A stretch of DNA of 64,000 bases from Leifsonia shinshuensis (GTDB lineage: Bacteria; Actinomycetota; Actinomycetes; Actinomycetales; Microbacteriaceae). Made by a program: the position numbers and the translations under genes. The stretch covers positions 4,340,001-4,404,000 of the forward strand of contig NZ_JACCFL010000001.1 of the NCBI RefSeq assembly GCF_013410375.1, in the 5' to 3' direction. This document shows, piece after piece, positions 34,555 through 42,184 of this stretch; the stretch's first letter is position 1; each line of letters opens with the position of its first letter. The notes beneath the pieces are model-generated. The model was given only the letters and a program-made list of their open reading frames with translations. It made no database searches and was not told where the DNA came from.

Positions 34555-35796
34555 TCAGGGCGTGCGGGTGCGGCCGCGTTCGCGCCAGTCGTCGGGGATG
34601 GACTCCTCGAGGGCGTCGTCCACGGTGATGATGCCGACGAGCTCTCCGTCGTCGGCGACGACGGGCACCGACAGCAGGTTGAAGTCGGCCATCGTGTTCA
34701 CCACCGCGACGACGTCGTCCGAGGGGGCGACCGCCACCGGCTCGGTCTCGGCGATCTCCCGGACGGGCGTCTGCGGGTCGGCGCGGAGGAGCTCGATGAG
34801 GCCCACGGCGCCGATCAGGCGGTTCTCGGCGTCGACGACGTGGACGGTGGTGAGCGCCTGGTCCTGCATGCTCGCGTCGCGCACCGCCTCCACGGCGTCG
34901 CCGGCGCTAGTGCCGGGCGCGACGGCCAGGTACTCGACGCCCATCATGCCGCCGGCGCTTCGGTGCTGGTAGCGCATCAGCCGCAGCACATCCTCCCGCT
35001 GCGTGGCCGGCAGCGCATCCAGGACGTCCGTCCGCCGATCCTGCGGGAGATCGAGGATGGCGTCGACGACGTCGTCCGCGTGCATGCGGCTCAGGACCGC
35101 CGCGATCTCCGCGGTGTCCCTGCCTCTGAGCACGCGCGCCTGCTCGTCGTCGTCGAGCTCTTCGATGACGTCGGCCTCCAGCTCCGGGTCGCCGTGCAGG
35201 TGCTCGAACAGGTCGGCGCGCTCGCTCTGGGTCGCGGACTCGATGACATCGGCGATCTCCGCGGCCCGGAGTCCGTCGAGCCGGCGGAAACGCGAACGCA
35301 GAGCCGCCGACGGCGCGTGACCGATCAGAGCGTCGAACGACTTCCAGTCCCGGACCGGATGGTCGCGCCGGCCACGCCACAGCGGCGCGCTGACGTCGAC
35401 CCCCGTGGCCACCCAGCCCTGGCCGTCGTACCGGATGGCGATGTCGTAGGCGCGGACCAGCCGGGCGTGCTCGACATCGACCAGGCGGTGTCCTAGTACG
35501 GCCTCCTTCAGCAGCACCTCGCCGGGGCGCCGCTCGAACGGCCGAAGATCCAGGCGGGCCGTGCCGAGGGTGATCGACCCGTCGCCGAGCTCGGTGACGC
35601 TCTCGGCCGGGACGAACACGGCCCTGCCACCGACCCGCGCCACCAGCCCGGTCACGGCCGGGTAGCCCTCGGGTCCCAGACGGACGATCACATCCGCCAG
35701 ACTGCCGATCTGGGTGCCGCGCCCGTCACGGATCGGGCCGCGCAGCAGGCGGGAGAGCATCACCGGAGTGCCGGCGTTGATCACTGCGTCGTTCAT
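34555..35796 (-). CDS. Soluble MgtE N-domain plus CBS-pair protein with PRC-barrel
   Basis: 413 aa. PRC-barrel-like parts at 10-90 and 90-170, MgtE N-terminal superhelical domain (ATQSERADLFEHLHGDPELEADVIEELDDDEQARVLR, DDVVDAILDLPQDRRTDVLDALP; about 215-290), then two CBS motifs (about 300-405). The MgtE transmembrane channel is missing, so this is a stand-alone Mg2+/nucleotide sensor. Its ATG (35796) is spaced correctly from GAAAGGA; a GTG 9 nt upstream is too close. Encoded 41 bp after the NRAMP gene and probably gates or stabilises it. Confidence 0.88.
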   Translation of the reverse strand: MNDAVINAGTPVMLSRLLRGPIRDGRGTQIGSLADVIVRLGPEGYPAVTGLVARVGGRAVFVPAESVTELGDGSITLGTARLDLRPFERRPGEVLLKEAVLGHRLVDVEHARLVRAYDIAIRYDGQGWVATGVDVSAPLWRGRRDHPVRDWKSFDALIGHAPSAALRSRFRRLDGLRAAEIADVIESATQSERADLFEHLHGDPELEADVIEELDDDEQARVLRGRDTAEIAAVLSRMHADDVVDAILDLPQDRRTDVLDALPATQREDVLRLMRYQHRSAGGMMGVEYLAVAPGTSAGDAVEAVRDASMQDQALTTVHVVDAENRLIGAVGLIELLRADPQTPVREIAETEPVAVAPSDDVVAVVNTMADFNLLSVPVVADDGELVGIITVDDALEESIPDDWRERGRTRTP

Positions 35797-35837
35797 GACA
35801 TCCACGTCCTTTCAGCAGAAGTATGCAGGTGAGCAGG

Positions 35838-37475
35838 TCAGTGGCCGAGGGCCAATTGCACGACCCGGACGATGACCAGGATCATCGCGATCAGCAGGTA
35901 CCCGCGCAGGACGCTCAGCCCGAGCCGGCGCCCGGTGGACAGCCGCGGCGGGCTCAGCAGCGCCAGCGGAGGCATCCGCCAGGTCGCCCGGTCGGCGCGC
36001 GCGACCGCCGGCGCGGCCGGGACGCGGTGCCGCAGCCGCCAGACGCCGAAAACGACACCGACCGCCGCGGACAGCGCGCCTCCCGCGATGAGGATCATGA
36101 CGATCTGGCCGCCGGTGATGTCAGGGAAGATCACGCTCGCGGTCAGCACCAGCGAGAGGATCACGAGCACCGCGATCACCGCGGAGGTGAACACGTTCAC
36201 CCAGCGCCCGTTCACCCACGGGCCCAACACCTCCTTGTCGTTGCACAGCAGCAGCAGGAACACCGTCGCCGACGGCAGCAGCACCCCGGCGAGGACCTGC
36301 ACGCCCACGGTGATCAGCCCGAGCGGGCTGCCCGGGAGCACCACGATCACGGCGGCCAGCAGGAGTAGCCCGGCGAACACCGCATAGAACCCCTTCGCGT
36401 CGCGGACCTTGCGGTGCAGGGAGTGCTTGAGCCCGAGGGTGTCGCCCAGCGCGTACGACGTGGACAGGCCGACCGCGGCCGCGCCGATGATGGAGGCGTC
36501 GATCAGCGCGATCGCGAACAGGACGCCCGCGACCTTGCCGACGTACTTCCCGATCCCGGCCGCGACACCGGCCGCGTCGGTGAAGTTGCCGAACTCGGGC
36601 TGGCCGGCGCACACCGCGGCCGGGACGGCCATGAGGATCGCGCCGCCGATGACCACGATGACGATGCCCACCCAGAGGTCCACCTTCTCGTAGGCCATGA
36701 ACCGGGGAGTGATGCGCTTGTCGATGATGTAGGACTGCTGGAAGAACAGCTGCCACGGCGCCACCGTCGTGCCCACGATGCCGATGATCAGCAGCATCAC
36801 CGTGGACAGCTCCGCCCCCGCCGGGAGCCCCGGCACGAAGAACCCGCGTGCGACCTCGGTGAGCGACGGGTGCGCGAGGAACGCCAGCGGGACCAGGATC
36901 AGCGACCCGAAGATCAGGAACATGCACAGCCGCTCGAACCGCCGGAACGATCCCGTGGACGCCGCGGCGATGATCAGCACCGCGGCGATGATGACGCCGG
37001 GGATCTGCGGCAGTCCCAGGTAGCTCAGCCCCAGGCTGATCCCGATGAACTCGGTGATGATCGTCAGGGCGTTCAGCAGGAACAGGTCGATGACGCTGAA
37101 CGCGCCCCAGAACTTCCCGAACCGCTCCAGGATCAGCCGGGCGTGCCCCACCCCGGTCACCGCCCCGAGCCGCAGCACCATCTCCTGGTTCACGTAGAGG
37201 ACCGGCACCAGCAGCAGCAGCGTCCACAGCAGGCTGTACCCGTAGTTCTGGCCGGCCTGCGTGTAAGTGCCGAACGCGCCGGCGTCGTTGTCGCCGACCA
37301 TCACGATCAGGCCGGGGCCCACGATCGCGAGAAGCGTCTTCAGCTTCGCGGACAGCTTGGTCCGCGCGGCGTCGTCTCCGAGGGCGATGGTGCCGAAGGC
37401 ACCCTGGATGTCGCCCACGTGCGCCGAGTCGAGGACGGCGTTCTGCGGAGGCGGGGTCTGCATGGTCGAAGGCAT
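35838..37475 (-). CDS. NRAMP-family metal transporter with magnesium-type selectivity residues
   Basis: 545 aa, about 11-12 helices. Helix 1 reads GDNDAGAFG, so the canonical DPGN metal motif is D64-A-G-A. Helix 6 reads GTTVAP where canonical NRAMPs have GATVMP: the metal-binding Met is Ala239 and the preceding Ala is Thr236. Loss of this Met is the mark of NRAMP-related magnesium transporters (NRMT). Encoded first in an operon with an MgtE-N/CBS sensor, MgtC and a small membrane protein, all behind an M-box riboswitch, which agrees with Mg2+ as substrate instead of Mn2+ or Fe2+. ATG 37475; ATG 37463 is an alternative. Confidence 0.9.
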   Translation of the reverse strand: MPSTMQTPPPQNAVLDSAHVGDIQGAFGTIALGDDAARTKLSAKLKTLLAIVGPGLIVMVGDNDAGAFGTYTQAGQNYGYSLLWTLLLLVPVLYVNQEMVLRLGAVTGVGHARLILERFGKFWGAFSVIDLFLLNALTIITEFIGISLGLSYLGLPQIPGVIIAAVLIIAAASTGSFRRFERLCMFLIFGSLILVPLAFLAHPSLTEVARGFFVPGLPAGAELSTVMLLIIGIVGTTVAPWQLFFQQSYIIDKRITPRFMAYEKVDLWVGIVIVVIGGAILMAVPAAVCAGQPEFGNFTDAAGVAAGIGKYVGKVAGVLFAIALIDASIIGAAAVGLSTSYALGDTLGLKHSLHRKVRDAKGFYAVFAGLLLLAAVIVVLPGSPLGLITVGVQVLAGVLLPSATVFLLLLCNDKEVLGPWVNGRWVNVFTSAVIAVLVILSLVLTASVIFPDITGGQIVMILIAGGALSAAVGVVFGVWRLRHRVPAAPAVARADRATWRMPPLALLSPPRLSTGRRLGLSVLRGYLLIAMILVIVRVVQLALGH

Positions 37476-37584
37476 GGCGAATCGCTTTCTCTTCGGCGGC
37501 GCGCGAAGAATCGGCGCGCGCCGTCGGGGGCTCGGGCAAGAGAGTGGCCGCGTTGAGCGGCAGGAACGGGTCGGACGGACGCGT

Positions 37585-37635
37585 TCAGGTCAGGGTGGAG
37601 GGAGCGATCGGCTCCTGTCTATCGCACTCGCTCAT
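37585..37635 (-). CDS. 16-residue leader ORF between M-box and NRAMP gene
   Basis: Begins with ATG 7 nt after a near-perfect GGGAGGTGA ribosome site and encodes MSECDRQEPIAPSTLT, then TGA. Acidic and proline residues (4 D/E, 2 P in 16) recall Mg-sensing leaders such as mgtL, where such codons stall or destabilise ribosomes at low Mg2+. Its Shine-Dalgarno segment (GAACCGGGAG, 37652-37643) is perfectly complementary to CTCCCGGTTC inside the M-box (37743-37734), so its translation may depend on riboswitch folding. It ends 109 nt before the NRAMP start. Confidence 0.55.
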   Translation of the reverse strand: MSECDRQEPIAPSTLT

Positions 37636-37670
37636 CGCTCACCTCCCGGTTCGGATCCCGCGTGCCTCCA

Positions 37671-37690
37671 GGACCGCCGAAACCGGCGGG
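37671..37690 (-). promoter_or_regulatory. Hairpin after the M-box aptamer
   Basis: Minus strand CCGCCG-GTTT-CGGCGG, flanked by further G/C pairs, lies directly 3' of the M-box. There is no U run, so it is not a canonical intrinsic terminator; it may be part of the expression platform or a Rho/pausing element. Confidence 0.5.
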
Positions 37691-37698
37691 GCCTCTCC

Positions 37699-37848
37699 AC
37701 GTAAGACCTTTGGCACTCCGCGACGTCACCCGGGAACCGGGAGCCAATCGGGGCCACCCCTTAAGCCGGGGAGACCTGTCCTGACCCGTGGCGTCTCTCG
37801 ACATTTGGGGTCGCTGGCATGTGTTCGCGAAGGAGCCTCAGCTAACGA
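37699..37848 (-). promoter_or_regulatory. M-box (ykoK) magnesium riboswitch
   Basis: Read on the minus strand, the 5' block GTTAGCTGAGGCTCCT (37846-37831), the central AAATGTC, AGACGCCA and GGGTCA, and the 3' block AGTGCCAAAGGTCTTACG (37717-37700) follow the order and spacing of the Bacillus subtilis mgtE M-box. The terminal CGTTAG/CTTACG pairing closes P1 with one mismatch. This RNA binds several Mg2+ ions and turns off expression when Mg2+ is high. It lies ahead of the NRAMP, MgtE-N/CBS, mgtC operon, which fits magnesium homeostasis. Confidence 0.9.
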
Positions 37849-37875
37849 TCGGCACCTACAAACGTGATGGTACAC

Positions 37876-37918
37876 CGAAAATCGCTTATCTGCATCTATA
37901 TGCAGATGAAGATTTTCG
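37876..37918. promoter_or_regulatory. Nested perfect palindrome upstream of the M-box
   Basis: Outer arms CGAAAATC (37876-37883) and GATTTTCG (37911-37918), inner arms ATCTGCAT (37888-37895) and ATGCAGAT (37900-37907) around CTAT. Both pairs are perfect and share a centre within half a base. It is AT-rich and sits just upstream of the inferred start of the M-box transcript (possible -10 GTACCAT on the minus strand at about 37867-37872). Two dimers of a regulator, or a terminator for the operon reading in from 38032, are the likely readings. Confidence 0.6.
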
Positions 37919-38031
37919 CAGCCGTCGGCGGAGCTTCCACCCCGCCGATTCCACGGCGTCAGGTCGATGGTAGGGCGGTCCCGAGACGGCCGCCAGCAAG
38001 CTGAGCCAGGCCTAACCTGGCGGAGTCGCGG

Positions 38032-38943
38032 TTATCGCTGGAGCGCCGCCCTGAGCTCCCGTCGCGTTGAGCACGATGCTTCACGGAGCCGCAGCGCACG
38101 GGCGACAGCACGTGCCGTCGACAACGGGAGGTCAGGGGCTTCCCGCTCACCCGCGTCGCAGCTCGAGGACGTTCCGCACTCGCAGGTCTCGACCGGCAGT
38201 GTCGTCAGGGACGGAAAGCGCGGCCCGACGCCACTGAAGTACGCGTCGCGATCGCATTGACGAAGGAGGGCGCGCAGACCGGTCAGCACTGCGTCGACCT
38301 GGGAGAACTCCCGGTGCAGCTCGTGATGCATCGCTTCGACGCTGCTCCAGCGATGGTCCTCGGCAGGCGAAGCGAGAGCGGCCCCCAGGGACAGCAGCCG
38401 GTTGGCTCGAGCGTCCAGCCGTCGGGCCTGGGCGGAGAACTCCTGATCGATCGTCAGGTAGGCCGCCCCAGCCGCCGGGGTCCGCCTGATCGGCACCAGC
38501 CGGTATCTGCTCGCCGCGGTCTCGACCGCTTCGCGCAGTGACAGCATCTCGTAGCCGACCCTGCGGGCGCTCTCCCCGAGCGCATCGGCGAACGAGCGCG
38601 CACGCAGGACGTCGACATCGACACCGCCCTCACGCGACAGCAGCTCTGCTGCCGCGATCGGGATGGGTGCCGCGTGCGTCTCCCTCCTGCGAATCAGCCG
38701 ATCGACGACCGCGCCGAAGTGCTGCGCGGTCGCCTCGGGATCCGCACTGAACATCGACGCGGTCGCGAAGTCGCCGAGGTCGCGGCCGTTGCGGATCTGC
38801 TGGCACATGCCGTCGAGTGCCAGCAGGACGGGTTCGGAGCCGGGCAGGTCCGCGCCTCGGCACCGGAGCACGAGCTGAACGACACCTGCCATCGAGCGTG
38901 CGACGTGCGGGGTCGCTGTTTCGAGATCTTCGAGCGACAGCAT
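38032..38943 (-). CDS. Hypothetical protein at the end of the ABC importer 1 operon
   Basis: 303 aa, no family recognised. Mostly helical and Ala/Arg/Leu rich, without signal peptide or TM helix. A Cys cluster ETCECGTSSSCDAG lies near residue 255 and could bind metal. Only 16 bp separate it from the stop of the ceramidase-like gene upstream, so it is the fifth gene of that operon. The N-terminal part (MLSLEDLETATPHVARSMAGVVQLVLRC) shows no HTH. A cytosolic enzyme or regulator of the imported compound is possible. Confidence 0.75.
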   Translation of the reverse strand: MLSLEDLETATPHVARSMAGVVQLVLRCRGADLPGSEPVLLALDGMCQQIRNGRDLGDFATASMFSADPEATAQHFGAVVDRLIRRRETHAAPIPIAAAELLSREGGVDVDVLRARSFADALGESARRVGYEMLSLREAVETAASRYRLVPIRRTPAAGAAYLTIDQEFSAQARRLDARANRLLSLGAALASPAEDHRWSSVEAMHHELHREFSQVDAVLTGLRALLRQCDRDAYFSGVGPRFPSLTTLPVETCECGTSSSCDAGEREAPDLPLSTARAVARALRLREASCSTRRELRAALQR

Positions 38944-38959
38944 TGCGTTCGTATCCGTT

Positions 38960-40318
38960 CTATTCGCCTTGCGCTAGCGAAGATTCGACGGCGGCCGCAG
39001 AGCGCTCGTGGACCTCCACGAGCAGACCGACCGACTCCGAGACGAGCTCGTCACCTGCCTCAGGCGCCACCTGGCACGCATGCGTGACCTCGTAGCCGCC
39101 CTGGTCGTACGCTTCGCGCGTCGGGATGTAGTTGATCGAACCGTTGGTGTAGCCGCTGTAGATCGTGAACGGGAACGGCGACCCCGCGAGGACTCGATCG
39201 CCGAGCTCCGTGAACACTTCGCCCGGCGCCGTCACGATGGCGATCCGGGATGTGAGCGCGACTGCGGAGACCGGGGCCTTCACCGGCTTCGGCGCCTCGC
39301 GACCCCGGAGCACGGCCAGACCGTGCTGGATGCGCGTCCGCCGGACATCCACCCAATACGCCTCCCCTTCATCGGCGGTCTGTGCGATGAGCTCGAGCTC
39401 CTGCAGGGCGTCCTCGGCAGCGGCCTCCGAGCTCGGCAGCAGTTCGGGGAGATCGACGACGACCTCGTGAACGCGCAGGTCGGCGTTCACCGTATCGTCC
39501 CTGACCGCGTCGAAGTAGGCCTCCATCGCCTCCGCTGCCAGGAGGGTCCCCAGGCGCTTCGGATTGTTCCAGGTCCAGCTCATCAACCTCGGGTTGATGT
39601 CGCCCGCGGCGCCCTGCACGAAGAGCACTTCGGCTCCCGTGGCTTCGCCCAGTACGTCGCGGAGCACTCCGGGGAAGTCGGCCGAGTACTCAGTGCACTC
39701 ATGGGACAGCGAGACGCCGTGACAGGCATGGTTCACGAGGGCCGCGATCGGTCCCCCGTCGGCATCGTCGATGCGCAGCACAGCGACGCGCGGGTTCATC
39801 GGGCCATCGGGATTGTTGCCGAGGATGATGCCGTCCGGTGTGCGCTCTCTCCGGTTGATCCCGATGACAGCGCTGCTCACTCCGTATCGGAGCACAGCGG
39901 GGCGGAGCCGGCCACAGGCCTCCAGAACCAGCCCCGCGAGGACGTTGGCGAGGTTCTCGAGGTAGGGGGTCGTCTGGGGCGCGCTCGACGAGACGATCGT
40001 CTCCCCCCGGTCGTCGACGACCGGCCCGTAGTGGTTGTGGGAGGTGGAGATGACGATGTCGGTCTCGCGGATCCCGGTCGCGGCCTCAATGGCTCGTCGG
40101 ATGCGGTCGACCTGGCTCCGCGGGAGGAAGAGCAGGTCGCAGCAGACGACCGCGATCCGGTTTCCGCTTTCGATGACCACGGTGTTGGCGACGAGCTCGT
40201 CGTGGGTGCCCGTCGCCTCGCCGCGACCGGCGAATCCGGACATCGGACCTCCGACAGGAGGCGTGATGACGGCTCGCGCTGCTCCGGCGAGAAGCGCGGT
40301 CGGTGTGGTGTCGGTCAT
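38960..40318 (-). CDS. Neutral ceramidase-like amidohydrolase, cytoplasmic short form
   Basis: 452 aa matching the N-terminal catalytic domain of neutral/alkaline ceramidase (PF04734). ARAVITPPVGGPMSGFAGRGEATGTHDELVANTVVI is the entry. STSHNHYGPVVDDRG and VNHACHGVSL hold the zinc-binding His residues, and QGAAGDINPRL the catalytic block. It lacks both a signal peptide and the C-terminal Ig-like domain of true ceramidases (650 aa or more), so it should act inside the cell. The adjacent sugar ABC transporter suggests hydrolysis of an amide in an imported small molecule, not a membrane lipid. Confidence 0.85.
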   Translation of the reverse strand: MTDTTPTALLAGAARAVITPPVGGPMSGFAGRGEATGTHDELVANTVVIESGNRIAVVCCDLLFLPRSQVDRIRRAIEAATGIRETDIVISTSHNHYGPVVDDRGETIVSSSAPQTTPYLENLANVLAGLVLEACGRLRPAVLRYGVSSAVIGINRRERTPDGIILGNNPDGPMNPRVAVLRIDDADGGPIAALVNHACHGVSLSHECTEYSADFPGVLRDVLGEATGAEVLFVQGAAGDINPRLMSWTWNNPKRLGTLLAAEAMEAYFDAVRDDTVNADLRVHEVVVDLPELLPSSEAAAEDALQELELIAQTADEGEAYWVDVRRTRIQHGLAVLRGREAPKPVKAPVSAVALTSRIAIVTAPGEVFTELGDRVLAGSPFPFTIYSGYTNGSINYIPTREAYDQGGYEVTHACQVAPEAGDELVSESVGLLVEVHERSAAAVESSLAQGE

Positions 40319-40370
40319 GTTCCCGTTCTTTCTTCTCGGCTTGTTCGGTGGTTGGTCGTGCGTCCGCGCG

Positions 40371-41204
40371 TCAGCCCTTGACCGCCCCGCCCGAAACGAT
40401 GATCGAGTCGAGCAGCTTCTTGCGGCCGATGAGGTACAGGATCACGACAGGAATGATCGCGATCACCGACACTGCGAGGGTGGAGACGTAGTCGGTCGTG
40501 TATTGGGACTTCAGCCGGGTCAGGCCGAGCGGGATGGTGAACAGCGAATCGCTCTGGATGACGATGAGCGGCCAGAGCAGGTTGTTCCAGCTGCCGACGA
40601 AGGTGAGGATTCCCATCGAGATCATCACCGGCCACGCGAGCGGGAGCACGATCCTCCAGAGGATGCGCCACTCCCCTGCGCCGTCGACCCGGGCGCTCTC
40701 GATCAGCTCGTCGGGGATCCCCTGGAGGTACTGGCGCATGAAGAAGACCACTTGCCCGGTCAGGATCCCGGGGATGATGACGCCGGCGTAGGAGTTGGTG
40801 ATGCCCATCCACCTGGCGAGGATGAACACGCCCACCATGATGGCCGGGAATGGGATCAGAAGCGTCGCGACGATCGACCAGAACAGAATGTCCCTGCCGA
40901 AGAACCGTCGCTTCGCCAGCGCGTAGCCCGACATCAGGCCGAGGACGACGGAGCCGACAGCGATGGCGATGCCGATGATCAAGCTGTTCATGACGAGGAC
41001 GCCGAAGTCGACCGTCTTGAGGCCGCCCGTGTAGTTCTCCGGGTGCGGGGGCTTGGGGATCCAGTCGAACGGAAGCGAGAAGATCGTGCTGTTGCTGTGG
41101 AGGGAGGCGGACACAGCCCAGACGAGCGGGGTCAGCAGGATCAGAGCCGCGACAGCGGCGAAGACATACCGGGATGCGGTCCACCCCGTGAGTCGAGCTT
41201 TCAC
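40371..41204 (-). CDS. Carbohydrate ABC transporter permease (MalG type)
   Basis: 277 aa, six helices. The EAA loop appears as ARVDGAGEWRILWRIVLPLAWPV. GTG start at 41204 has GGAG 6 nt upstream and overlaps the stop of the partner permease (GTGA). CUT1 family: forms a heterodimer with the next upstream gene product. The longer frame to 41813 runs antiregister through that gene. Part of the operon 43492-38032. Confidence 0.92.
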   Translation of the reverse strand: MKARLTGWTASRYVFAAVAALILLTPLVWAVSASLHSNSTIFSLPFDWIPKPPHPENYTGGLKTVDFGVLVMNSLIIGIAIAVGSVVLGLMSGYALAKRRFFGRDILFWSIVATLLIPFPAIMVGVFILARWMGITNSYAGVIIPGILTGQVVFFMRQYLQGIPDELIESARVDGAGEWRILWRIVLPLAWPVMISMGILTFVGSWNNLLWPLIVIQSDSLFTIPLGLTRLKSQYTTDYVSTLAVSVIAIIPVVILYLIGRKKLLDSIIVSGGAVKG

Positions 41205-42118
41205 CGTGTTCTCCTGTTCCGGCGGGTGATGAGAAGGACCTGAAGGAATGTCAACACCAGTGCGATGACGAGGAGCACAGTCGAGATGGACTCGCCATAG
41301 CCCGCGCTGGAGTACTGGAAGGTCTGGTTGTAGATGTAAAGAGGTAGGGTCGTCGTCGCGTAGTTCGGTCCGCCCTGGTTGAGGATGAACGGAGTGCCGA
41401 AGTCGGTGATGACCGCGGCCGTCACGCTGATCGACGCGAAGAGGATGGTCGGCGTCAGGGCCGGGACCTCGACATAGCGGAACTGCTGCCAGGCGTTGGC
41501 GCCGTCGAGCTTCGCCGCTTCCAGCAGTTCTTCCGGCACCTGCTGGTACCCGGCCATGAAGATCACCGTGTAGTAGCCCGTCATCGCCCAGATCGTCGTG
41601 GCGCTCAAGGCGACCATTGCGACGCTCTCGTCCTGGAGCCAGGCGATGTGGGTGCCGAGGATCGAGTTGACCAGCCCGTACTGGTTGAACAGGAGGGAGA
41701 AGACCAGCGCCGACACCACGCCGGGCACCACGAAGGGAAGGAAGTAGATCGTCATGAACAGCGCCCGGCCTCGCTTGATGCGGACGACGACCCGGGCCAG
41801 GAGGATCCCGCACACGAGAGTGGGGATCACGACTTCGAGCGCGTACTGGAAGGTCCTCCAGAGAGAGCCCCAGAAGACGGGGTCGCCGACCAGCTTCGTG
41901 TAGTTGTCCACGCCGACGAAGTTCGGGGGCGCGATCAGCGAGGAGTCGGTGAAGGAGAGGTAGAAGCCGTAGAGCGCGGGCAGGTACACCCAGAAGCCGA
42001 AGAACGCGATCGTGGGCAGCACGAGGGCGGTGGTGAAGGTCGCGGCGCGGAGCTTCGAGCCCGCTCGGAGCCCTTTGGCTCGTGACTCCGATGACCGGAT
42101 CAGCGGGATTGCAGACAT
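41201..42118 (-). CDS. Carbohydrate ABC transporter permease (MalF type)
   Basis: 305 aa, CUT1 family. TALVLPTIAFFGFWVYLPALYGFYLSFTD at the N-terminus and EAA loop AAKLDGANAWQQFRYVEVPALTPTI. ATG 42118 follows GAGGA and lies 66 bp after the binding-protein gene. Pairs with the MalG-type permease. No ATPase is encoded nearby, so a shared MsiK-type ATPase elsewhere in the genome probably energises it, as usual for CUT1 systems of actinobacteria. Confidence 0.92.
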   Translation of the reverse strand: MSAIPLIRSSESRAKGLRAGSKLRAATFTTALVLPTIAFFGFWVYLPALYGFYLSFTDSSLIAPPNFVGVDNYTKLVGDPVFWGSLWRTFQYALEVVIPTLVCGILLARVVVRIKRGRALFMTIYFLPFVVPGVVSALVFSLLFNQYGLVNSILGTHIAWLQDESVAMVALSATTIWAMTGYYTVIFMAGYQQVPEELLEAAKLDGANAWQQFRYVEVPALTPTILFASISVTAAVITDFGTPFILNQGGPNYATTTLPLYIYNQTFQYSSAGYGESISTVLLVIALVLTFLQVLLITRRNRRTR

Positions 42119-42184
42119 GTCGGATTCCTCACGACGTCGGGAGGTGCGGGGCGCCCGGTCCACGAAACCGGGCGCCCCACGTTC

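Noticed and set aside
37701..37740. yybP-ykoY manganese riboswitch on the plus strand (GACCTTTGG resembles its core)
   Set aside because: No gene lies downstream on that strand, and the reverse strand fits an M-box along its whole length.
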